Positions 1 through 4,368 of a stretch of 6,922 nt of DNA are shown piece by piece (position 1 is the first letter of the stretch; each line of letters starts with the position of its first letter). The translations under genes were made by a program, and so were the position numbers. Origin of the DNA: an uncultured Eubacteriales bacterium (lineage in GTDB: Bacteria; Bacillota; Clostridia; Oscillospirales; Oscillospiraceae); assembly GCA_900320765.1 (NCBI GenBank), contig ONTN01000073.1, forward strand, positions 1 through 6,922, in the 5' to 3' direction. The notes under the pieces are model-generated. The model was not told where the DNA came from and did no database searches. It was given only the letters and a program-made list of their open reading frames with translations.

Positions 1-622
1 CGGCGAAGGTCTCGAAGGCTTCGGAGAAGCTGACGTTCACGTCGAAGGGCGGCTCGTAGTCCACCTTGGACGTAACGAGGCAGAGATCCAGCTGTGCGGA
101 CATTTCGTCCGCGGCGCGGTAGAGCTTCTGCAGCTCACGGCGGATGACGTTGCGGTCATAGTGGATCGTCGTCACGCGCCGGACGTCGCACTTGTAGGAC
201 ACTTGGTTGCCCTCGGCGTTGAAGCGGTATCCCGTGCCGCCGTTGGAGAGAGTCTGCTCGGAGCTGCGGAGGTCGCTCATGTGCTTGAACGTGCGGGCGA
301 GGTTCTGGCGGGTCGCGTTGAGGCTGACCTCGCTGTCCATGTCCACCGGCAGCGCCGCTTTCGCCGCGCGGATTGCCGTGAAGAGCCGCTCCTTCTCCCC
401 GAGCAGCCACACGAGGAAGCGCGCCACGTCCGTGATGCGGTCGCTGTATTCGGTCTCGGCCGCAACCAGAACAGTCTCGTCCTGCGCCTCGGGCATCACC
501 TTGTGACGCAGGTAGGTTTTCTCGACCTTCGTGATGTTTTCGTCCCGGTTCAGGATGGCCTGCGCCTCGTCCAGGAAGGACTGCAGCTTGTTCTGATAGC
601 GGAATGCTTCTTTCAGATTCAT
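1..622 (-). CDS. Hypothetical protein, C-terminus cut off by the window edge
   Basis: An open minus-strand frame of 207 codons starts at ATG 622 and runs off the left edge without a stop. The start is supported by a GAGGTG Shine-Dalgarno (629-634) with a 6-nt spacer and by a promoter just upstream (655-683). The product begins MNLKEAFRYQNKLQSF and looks mostly helical and soluble: an N-terminal charged helix (about 1-40), a helical middle with a W/L-rich core (about 60-90), then a Gly/Asn-rich turn (127-140) and another charged helix (158-180). I see no signal peptide, membrane segment or catalytic motif. I do not recognise the family. Similar base composition to the parB/int remnants nearby suggests it may belong to the same mobile element, but that is inference. 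A 166-codon frame on the opposite strand is taken to be its shadow. Confidence 0.7.
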   Translation of the reverse strand, partial: MNLKEAFRYQNKLQSFLDEAQAILNRDENITKVEKTYLRHKVMPEAQDETVLVAAETEYSDRITDVARFLVWLLGEKERLFTAIRAAKAALPVDMDSEVSLNATRQNLARTFKHMSDLRSSEQTLSNGGTGYRFNAEGNQVSYKCDVRRVTTIHYDRNVIRRELQKLYRAADEMSAQLDLCLVTSKVDYEPPFDVNVSFSEAFETFA

Positions 623-654
623 GTGCTTCACCTCGTTCGTTGTGATCTGCGCAC

Positions 655-683
655 ATTTTAGTATGAATCTGAAGGACTGTCAT
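655..683 (-). promoter_or_regulatory. Promoter of the leftmost minus-strand gene
   Basis: On the minus strand, -35 ATGACA (678-683, five of six consensus bases) and -10 TAAAAT (655-660, five of six) are separated by exactly 17 bp. They lie about 33 bp upstream of the ATG at 622, which leaves room for a short leader with the GAGGTG ribosome site. Assigned by consensus match only. Confidence 0.55.
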
Positions 684-717
684 TGAACCTGTGGTTGAAA
701 ATATTCCATTTTAGTTT

Positions 718-735
718 ACCATAATAAGTTATGGT
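718..735. repeat. Inverted repeat ACCATAA-N4-TTATGGT
   Basis: A perfect 7-bp inverted repeat with a 4-bp TAAG centre lies in the AT-rich intergenic stretch upstream of the promoter at 655-683. There is no T-tract after it on either strand, so it does not look like a terminator. The symmetry and position, about 35 bp upstream of a -35 box, fit a repressor or activator site. No protein can be assigned to it. Confidence 0.35.
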
Positions 736-761
736 TAATAATTATGAAGATCATATTGGAA

Positions 762-794
762 AAGCTGCCGCCCGGTTTGGGCGGCAACTTTTTT
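762..794 (+). terminator. Orphan rho-independent terminator
   Basis: The sequence from AAGCTGCCGCCC to GGGCGGCAACTT forms a 12-bp stem with one mismatch and a GGTTT loop, followed by six T residues on the plus strand (789-794). On the minus strand the hairpin is followed by only four T residues, so it could work weakly in both directions. No plus-strand gene ends upstream of it in this window: the gene to the left points away. It is therefore an orphan, perhaps left from a deleted gene or insulating the downstream ORFs. Confidence 0.65.
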
Positions 795-809
795 ATTCTC
801 TGGATATAG

Positions 810-1016
810 CGATTCAGCAAATTTGACAAACAACATTGTTTTCGATACGAGATTTTGCACAAGCTCGATGAGATCGAGGGTCACGTCCGGAACCGTCCCA
901 TCACAGACGAAACGCTGATGGAAGTCAAGCGAATCCATAAGGAGATTGGACAGACCCTGAACGAGATCAGCGACATCTGCATGCCGTATTACAAGCAGAG
1001 GGGGATTGAGAAATGA
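810..1016 (+). pseudogene. Small ORF with no visible start, coupled to parB
   Basis: After an in-frame TAG at 807-809 the frame stays open to a TGA at 1014-1016. It encodes a charged helical peptide whose convincing part runs from YEILHKLDEIEG to KQRGIEK. The stop overlaps the parB ATG (ATGA, 1013-1016), the usual sign of translational coupling, so the 3' end is probably genuine. No ATG with a ribosome site opens the frame; the only candidates are a TTG at 855 (53 codons) and an ATG at 918, neither with a Shine-Dalgarno. The first dozen codons look unlike protein-coding sequence. The simplest reading is a gene that lost its 5' end, matching the broken state of the next two genes. Family not recognised. 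Confidence 0.45.
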
Positions 1017-1381
1017 GCCAGACCACTCTGCTTGCGGTGGAGTGCCTGCACCCGTTCCGGGACCATCCGTACTACGTTCGCAACGACGCGGAGATGGACG
1101 CCCTCGCGGAGAGCATCCAGGAGCACGGCATCCTCTCTCCCCTGATCGTCCGTCCGCTGGAGGACGTGCCCGGAGAGTACGAGGTGGTTTCCGGACACCG
1201 GCGGCTCTTCGCAGCAAAGGTCGCAGGGCTGCATGAGGTGCCCGCCATGATCCGCACGCTGGATCGGGACGCCGCCGCCATCGCCCTCGTGGACAGCAAC
1301 CTCCACCGGGAGCACATCCTGCCAAGCGAAAAGGCGTTTGCGTATAAGATGAAATACGATGCCATTACTACATCGTACTGA
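1013..1381 (+). CDS. ParB/Spo0J-family partition protein, truncated to its N-terminal domain
   Basis: ParB proteins bind parS-like DNA and CTP to act as sliding clamps in plasmid, ICE and chromosome segregation. This 122-residue product has the N-terminal ParB core: an HPFRDHPYYVR segment (13-23), the AESIQEHGILSPLIVRP strand-helix (32-48), the CTP-binding patch SGHRR (60-64), and the NLHREHILPSEKAFAYK helix (96-112) that leads into the helix-turn-helix of full-length members. Everything after KMKYDAI is missing: no HTH, no dimerisation domain. The reading frame then runs into integrase sequence out of frame and stops at 1381. Members of the family are usually well over 200 residues, so this is a remnant. 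A purine-rich GAGGGGG lies about 9 nt before the ATG, which overlaps the stop of the preceding ORF. The product could at most bind CTP, not parS specifically. Confidence 0.85.
   Translation: MSQTTLLAVECLHPFRDHPYYVRNDAEMDALAESIQEHGILSPLIVRPLEDVPGEYEVVSGHRRLFAAKVAGLHEVPAMIRTLDRDAAAIALVDSNLHREHILPSEKAFAYKMKYDAITTSY
1348..1381 (+). other. parB-integrase deletion junction
   Basis: ParB-like sequence in reading frame 2 (ending KMKYDAI, about 1362) abuts integrase-like sequence in frame 1 (beginning HYYIVL, 1363). The frames overlap from 1348 to the parB stop at 1381. Homology changes abruptly at 1361-1366, while neither protein continues past the join. This is what a deletion with a few bases of shared sequence would leave. 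A chimeric assembly cannot be ruled out from one sequence. Confidence 0.6.
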
Positions 1382-1440
1382 GCTACCGCGATCCGGTCTC
1401 GAAGAAGCGCAAGCAGCCCTGGTTCGCAACGGGTCTCACG

Positions 1441-2523
1441 GTGCGCGGCAACAAACGCGCCGCCGAGAAGCTGCTCGCGGAGAAGCGCCGGAGCTTCGTC
1501 CCGCCGAAGGAGCGCAAGCCCGGCGAGCTCGGGCCGGACATGCTCTTCGCCGACTACATGATCGCGTGGCTCGCCATCGCAAAGAGCAACACCGCCGTCA
1601 CGACCTACAACGGCTATGTGGAGCACGTGCACAAGCACATCGCCCCGTGGTTCCGCGCTCTCGGCATCACCCTCGGCGAGCTGCAGGGACGGCACATCCA
1701 GTCGTACTATCTCTACCGGCTGGAGCAGGTCTCCGGCAGCTCCGTCCGCCGGGAGCACGCCAACATCCACCGGGCGCTCAAGCACGCGGTGATGATGGAT
1801 CTGATCCCCTTCAACCCGACGGACAAGACCCAGCCGCCGAAGAACAACGACTACGAGGCGAAGTACTACAACGCCCAGCAGCTGGAGGCGCTGTTCGAGG
1901 CCACCAAGACCCACAAGCTCGGGCTTCTGTTTCAGATGGTCGCGTTCTACGGGATGCGCCGCGGCGAGGCGCTGGGGCTCAGGTGGGACGCCATCGACTT
2001 TGAGCGGAACGTGTTCACGATCCGCCACACGGTGACGGAGTGCAAGATCGACGGCAAGCAGACGCTGGTGCAGCAGGACCGCGCCAAGAACCGCTCCAGC
2101 CGCCGCACCATGCCGCTCGCGCCGGGCTTCAAAACGCAGCTCATGGCGCTGAAGGCCCGGCAGGAGGAAAACCGAAAGCTCGCCGGAAACTCCTACAATC
2201 CGGAGTTTGTCGGCTATGTATTCGTGGACGAGCTCGGCAACCTCTTTCGCCCCAGTTACGTGTCATCGACGTTTCGTGCGCTGCTGAAAAAGAACGATCT
2301 GCCGCGCATCCGGTTCCACGATCTGCGCCACTCCTGCGCAACGCTGCTGGTGCAGAGCGGCATTCCGATCAACACCGTCTCCGACTGGGTCGGCCACAGC
2401 GACGTCACCACGACGCTGAAGTTCTACGCCCACCTGGACGACCGAGCGAAGCTCATCCCGGCGCATCAGATGGAAACGGCGCTGAACCTCCCCGAGTGTA
2501 CGCTCCCGCGACCGTGGGAGTAA
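1441..2523 (+). CDS. Tyrosine recombinase (integrase), N-terminus missing
   Basis: A phage/ICE-type integrase for site-specific insertion and excision. Numbering from the GTG at 1441 (360 residues): a core-binding SAM-like domain at about 35-125, then the catalytic domain at about 145-335. All six catalytic residues are present: Arg174 (GMRRGEALGL), Lys216 (DRAKNRSSRR), His293 and Arg296 (FHDLRH), His319 (WVGHSDVTT) and Tyr329 (KFYAHL). The C-terminal tail after Tyr329 (DDRAKLIPAHQMETALNL to LPRPWE) is the part repeated at 3217-3285. The frame is open from 1348 and encodes recognisable AP2-like arm-binding sequence (HYYIVLSYRDPVSKKRKQPW, 1363-1422) upstream of the GTG, but there is no ATG/GTG/TTG there and no Shine-Dalgarno before 1441. 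The natural start was therefore lost when the gene was fused to parB. The catalytic domain could fold, but expression and arm-site binding are doubtful. Confidence 0.85.
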   Translation: MRGNKRAAEKLLAEKRRSFVPPKERKPGELGPDMLFADYMIAWLAIAKSNTAVTTYNGYVEHVHKHIAPWFRALGITLGELQGRHIQSYYLYRLEQVSGSSVRREHANIHRALKHAVMMDLIPFNPTDKTQPPKNNDYEAKYYNAQQLEALFEATKTHKLGLLFQMVAFYGMRRGEALGLRWDAIDFERNVFTIRHTVTECKIDGKQTLVQQDRAKNRSSRRTMPLAPGFKTQLMALKARQEENRKLAGNSYNPEFVGYVFVDELGNLFRPSYVSSTFRALLKKNDLPRIRFHDLRHSCATLLVQSGIPINTVSDWVGHSDVTTTLKFYAHLDDRAKLIPAHQMETALNLPECTLPRPWE

Positions 2524-2557
2524 ACGAAAACCCTCGAAGGCAAAAGCCTTCGAGGGA
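2453..2557 (+). repeat. Direct repeat copy 1: integrase tail plus hairpin
   Basis: This 105-bp stretch covers the last 22 or so codons of the integrase, its stop codon and the hairpin beyond. It matches 3215-3319 at 97 of 105 positions with a constant offset of 762 bp and no gaps. Mismatches are at 2455, 2460, 2487, 2495, 2499, 2508, 2542 and 2547. The longest identical blocks are 2461-2486 and 2509-2541. Similarity stops sharply on both sides. Confidence 0.9.
2527..2556 (-). terminator. Hairpin terminator between integrase and vanZ-like gene
   Basis: A perfect 11-bp stem, CCCTCGAAGGC (2531-2541) with GCCTTCGAGGG (2546-2556), closes an AAAA loop. On the minus strand it is followed by TTTT (2530-2527), so it would terminate the vanZ-like transcript whose stop is 35 bp away. 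On the plus strand no T-tract follows, though the hairpin sits 7 nt after the integrase stop and could shield that mRNA's 3' end. The two genes converge on it. Confidence 0.7.
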
Positions 2558-2591
2558 AACGTGAACATGATTGATCCCGACAAACGGGAAC

Positions 2592-3131
2592 TTATGCTTT
2601 TCTTATTAAACGGTATACAAGTTTATAAATGCCATATCCGATTGCCACACCAGCAGTATTAAGGATCAGATCATCGATGTCGGTTACACTTCCGGGAAAG
2701 AGCAATTGGATCATCTCGATCACAAAAGACAACCCCGCGCCGGCAAGAAGCACTTTCCAAACACAATCCAGACGCCTGTACAGAATTGGCATAATGATGC
2801 CCGTCGGGATAAACATGCTGACGTTTCCGATGATATTAATTGCAGCTTCGCGTTTAATGTCATAATCCAGAATGTTTACAAGCGGAATCAAATTGACCCG
2901 AAGCGGCTGAATGCTGTTCATGCTGATGATCAGCGGCTGAACCTGACCGTTGACAGTGAAAAAGGGATAAAAAACAAAGCGAATCAGAACCGCAAGATTG
3001 ACATACATCAAAAGAAGGAAAGCTTCTCTTTTCCAGACGATCTTCTTCTGTTGTATCCATATCAGTCCTCTGATGAGGAACCACAGCATGGTAAAGAACA
3101 CTTCCCCGGTTAACAGAGATATCTTGATCAA
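2592..3131 (-). CDS. VanZ-family membrane protein
   Basis: A 179-residue protein with the VanZ family pattern: four to five membrane segments (about 9-26, 36-58, 98-117, 125-145, 156-175), the NLIPLVNIL motif (80-88), IIGNVSMFIPTGI (100-112), SFVIEMIQLLFPG (135-147) with Glu139 and Gln142, and the acidic TDIDDLILNTAG loop (150-161). The prototype vanZ raises teicoplanin resistance in Tn1546, but most family members are chromosomal proteins without proven roles, so no resistance should be inferred. I chose the TTG at 3131 because GAGGAGGG (3139-3146) sits about 7 nt upstream; the ATG at 3138 is out of frame and too close to that site, and the next in-frame ATG (residue 15) falls inside the first helix. 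It has its own promoter and terminator and lies alone between the two integrase-tail repeats, on the opposite strand, with lower GC than the integrase. It therefore looks like independent cargo. Confidence 0.85.
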   Translation of the reverse strand: MIKISLLTGEVFFTMLWFLIRGLIWIQQKKIVWKREAFLLLMYVNLAVLIRFVFYPFFTVNGQVQPLIISMNSIQPLRVNLIPLVNILDYDIKREAAINIIGNVSMFIPTGIIMPILYRRLDCVWKVLLAGAGLSFVIEMIQLLFPGSVTDIDDLILNTAGVAIGYGIYKLVYRLIRKA

Positions 3132-3148
3132 GCGTCATCCCTCCTCAA

Positions 3149-3193
3149 ATCCAGATTTGTCTGGATCATACCACAAAACGATGGGTTCGGCAA
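3149..3193 (-). promoter_or_regulatory. vanZ-like gene promoter with operator-like dyad
   Basis: On the minus strand, -35 TTGCCG (3188-3193), a 17-bp spacer and -10 TATGAT (3165-3170) preceded by TG at the extended -10 position form a convincing SigA-type promoter. A perfect inverted repeat, ATCCAGA-N4-TCTGGAT (3149-3166), overlaps the last two bases of the -10 and covers the expected transcription start. That is a classic repressor position. The dyad would also fold at the very 5' end of the mRNA, a few bases before the ribosome site. Confidence 0.65.
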
Positions 3194-3216
3194 TTCTTTC
3201 CGATTCTGCTGCGTTC

Positions 3217-3285
3217 CTCCCCGCGCATCAGATGGAAACGGCGCTGAAGCTCCCCGCGTGCACGCTCCCCCGACCGTGGGAGTAA
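3217..3285 (+). pseudogene. 3' remnant of a second, related integrase
   Basis: The fragment encodes LPAHQMETALKLPACTLPRPWE and a TAA stop, against IPAHQMETALNLPECTLPRPWE in the complete tail. In the coding part, three of six base changes are silent (CCG/CCC twice, TGT/TGC) and three change residues (I/L, N/K, E/A); the frame and stop are kept. This mix suggests that the fragment came from a separate full-length homologue that had diverged while still coding, rather than from a fresh local duplication. Six changes are too few for proof. Confidence 0.6.
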
Positions 3286-3288
3286 ACG

Positions 3289-3318
3289 AAAACCCTCGAA
3301 GGCGAAAGTCTTCGAGGG
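3289..3318 (-). terminator. Hairpin terminator of the membrane-protein gene
   Basis: Same hairpin as at 2527-2556: CCCTCGAAGGC (3293-3303) pairs with GTCTTCGAGGG (3308-3318). One pair is changed to G-T on the plus strand (A-C on the minus strand), and the loop is GAAA, a GNRA tetraloop in plus-strand RNA. On the minus strand a TTTT tract follows (3292-3289), and the stop of the membrane-protein gene is 11 bp upstream, so termination of that gene is the likely role. Confidence 0.65.
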
Positions 3319-3329
3319 AGAATCGCAAT

Positions 3330-4217
3330 CTATTTGGATGTAATATCGATCTGACTGCTTCCTAAATCATCCTCATAAATACGGAGATTGTACTGGTACT
3401 CCTTGTCACCGTCTTTTATGGTAAAAGAAGTGTCACCGTAAGCGTGCGCCTGAACCAAAACCGTACTGTCTTCCCCTGTACCCGATACCGAAATGTCAGC
3501 GATCCCGGTATCGTCTACTGCAACTTCTGCATTTTCTGTCAATACGGGGTTATCGGGAAGAAACTGACTCGAAGAAAAGTCAACATTCTTCGGCATGAGC
3601 AGCATAACCGCAATGACTGCGATCGGTACCAGCACTCCAACGAGCCTTTGCGGCAGCTTCTCCGTAAATGCATACAGATAAATCAGAATCTGGAGGATGC
3701 AGAACACGACCATGATCAGCAGGCTCGGGAACTGATGGATCACGTGCTTCAGGCCGTCTTCGCAGAGATAGGCCAAAAGAATCAGCACCGGCATCAGGAT
3801 GAGAAGACTGAGCCAGTTCTTTTTCCGGATGTACCAGCCGATATACGCGGCAGGAAATGTGCACAGCGTCAGAATAAACCAATGCTTATAGTACTGAAAG
3901 ATCCCCCAGCCCTGCCAGGTAAACGGAACCTGCAGCAGATAGATCAGCGGCTGACTGATCAGGAAAAATGCAAAAGTCTTAAGTGCCGAGTCAAGGGGGC
4001 TTTTGGCGTTCGCGATGATAATGACAGCGAAAAAAATCCATGCCTCTAAAGTTTCGCCCATCCTCATAAAGGACGTGTTTTTAAATATCGGAACAACAAG
4101 AAAAATAGTAGTCAAAATTGCCGTTCCTACAGCATACAGAATTACTCCAAGCCAAGTAAGGTTGATCCCGCCATACAGCTTATTCGTAAATCCTCTCAAC
4201 GTGCGTCTCTCTTCCAT
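3330..4217 (-). CDS. Seven-helix membrane protein with an extracytoplasmic C-terminal domain, function unknown
   Basis: The 295-residue product starts MEERRTLRGFTNK. Hydrophobic segments lie at about 20-43, 56-72, 80-97, 110-130, 135-151, 164-183 and 191-208. Positive charges sit at the N-terminus and in the 130-134 RKKN turn. With the N-terminus inside, seven helices put the last 87 residues (209-295) outside the cell; this part is acidic, Ser/Thr/Val-rich and strand-like (VSGTGEDSTVLVQ, DTSFTIKDGDKEYQYNLRIYEDD), resembling a small beta-sandwich of the Ig-like type. I do not recognise the family. The ATG at 4217 is preferred because AAGGGAG lies about 10 nt upstream; a TTG at 4244 would add nine residues but has no ribosome site. 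It is the second minus-strand cargo-like gene ending at a copy of the integrase-tail hairpin, with its own strong promoter. Possible roles such as antibiotic or bacteriocin immunity, or cell-envelope sensing, are guesses. Confidence 0.75.
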   Translation of the reverse strand: MEERRTLRGFTNKLYGGINLTWLGVILYAVGTAILTTIFLVVPIFKNTSFMRMGETLEAWIFFAVIIIANAKSPLDSALKTFAFFLISQPLIYLLQVPFTWQGWGIFQYYKHWFILTLCTFPAAYIGWYIRKKNWLSLLILMPVLILLAYLCEDGLKHVIHQFPSLLIMVVFCILQILIYLYAFTEKLPQRLVGVLVPIAVIAVMLLMPKNVDFSSSQFLPDNPVLTENAEVAVDDTGIADISVSGTGEDSTVLVQAHAYGDTSFTIKDGDKEYQYNLRIYEDDLGSSQIDITSK

Positions 4218-4275
4218 GACACGCTCACTCCCTTGATCGTTCAAGTTTCACTTAACTGATTATCAATTTTTTGTC

Positions 4276-4304
4276 ATTATATCATTGATGATTGACGTGG
4301 TCAA
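4276..4304 (-). promoter_or_regulatory. Strong promoter of the membrane-protein gene with operator-like dyads
   Basis: On the minus strand, TTGACC (4299-4304), a 17-bp spacer and a perfect TATAAT (4276-4281) with an extended-10 TG make this among the best promoter matches in the window. The -35 lies inside a perfect inverted repeat ATTGAC-GTG-GTCAAT (4291-4305). A second, wider dyad, TCATTGA (4282-4288) with TCAATGA (4316-4322), surrounds it. Such nested symmetry suggests binding of a dimeric regulator. The leader to the ATG at 4217 is about 50 nt. Confidence 0.65.
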
Positions 4305-4368
4305 TTACCTCATGTTCAATGAGAAGGTGGCACTTTTTTATGAAGAGCCTCATTCCCGGTCTCTTTTT
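4292..4368 (+). other. Possible short plus-strand transcription unit with terminator
   Basis: On the plus strand, TTGACG (4292-4297), 17 bp and TTCAAT (4315-4320) form a plausible promoter divergent from the membrane-protein gene. About 10 bp later a hairpin begins: AAGAGCC (from about 4342) pairs with GGTCTCTT across a TCATTCCC loop, with one bulged T, and is followed by a T-rich run (to 4369). A transcript of roughly 40 nt could result. No gene with a ribosome site fits. The unit may be a tiny RNA, a decoy, or just a terminator remnant ending in the aldolase 3' end. Confidence 0.3.

Larger units (their letters stand above)
623..1012. other. Intergenic region without an intact gene
   Basis: About 390 bp separate the leftmost gene from parB. 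It holds, in order, that gene's leader and promoter, the 718-735 dyad, the orphan terminator at 762-794, a TTGACA hexamer at 823-828 with no good -10 at the proper distance, a palindrome AAACAA-CA-TTGTTT at 828-841 overlapping that hexamer, and the small headless ORF. I see no RNA gene in it. The AT-rich first half and GC-rich second half suggest a join near 840-850. Confidence 0.5.
3215..3319 (+). repeat. Direct repeat copy 2: integrase tail plus hairpin
   Basis: Second copy of the 2453-2557 unit. Similarity to copy 1 begins abruptly just upstream of the vanZ-like promoter's -35 and ends right after the hairpin, 11 bp before the stop of the membrane-protein gene. The rest of the integrase is absent. 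Confidence 0.9.

Noticed and set aside
161..661. 166-codon plus-strand ORF opposite the leftmost gene
   Set aside because: No ribosome site or promoter, and its composition is that of an antisense frame. The minus-strand frame has a promoter, a Shine-Dalgarno and a sensible protein composition.
744..809. 21-codon peptide spanning the orphan terminator
   Set aside because: The ATG has no Shine-Dalgarno and the hairpin fully explains the GC-rich sequence; no attenuation-type amino-acid run is present.
2575..2589. Second small inverted repeat TCCCG-N5-CGGGA after the vanZ-like stop
   Set aside because: The stem is short with no T-tract; the 11-bp hairpin next to it is a sufficient terminator.
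2592..3131. Glycopeptide resistance cluster
   Set aside because: Only a lone VanZ-family gene is present; no vanH, vanA/B-type ligase, vanX or vanRS nearby.
2860..3138. 92-codon ORF starting at the ATG next to the vanZ-like ribosome site
   Set aside because: The ATG directly abuts the Shine-Dalgarno, too close to use it, and the frame is a shadow of the vanZ-like gene, whose translation matches the VanZ family.
2527..3318. True integron attC sites or a CRISPR array
   Set aside because: The two hairpins lack attC R/L box organisation, the integrase has no IntI-specific insert that I can see, and two repeats 762 bp apart enclosing a gene are not a CRISPR array.
4218..4368. Third copy of the integrase-tail repeat after the membrane-protein gene
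   Set aside because: I compared this stretch with the repeat by eye and found no convincing match, so the array, if it is one, has only two copies visible.
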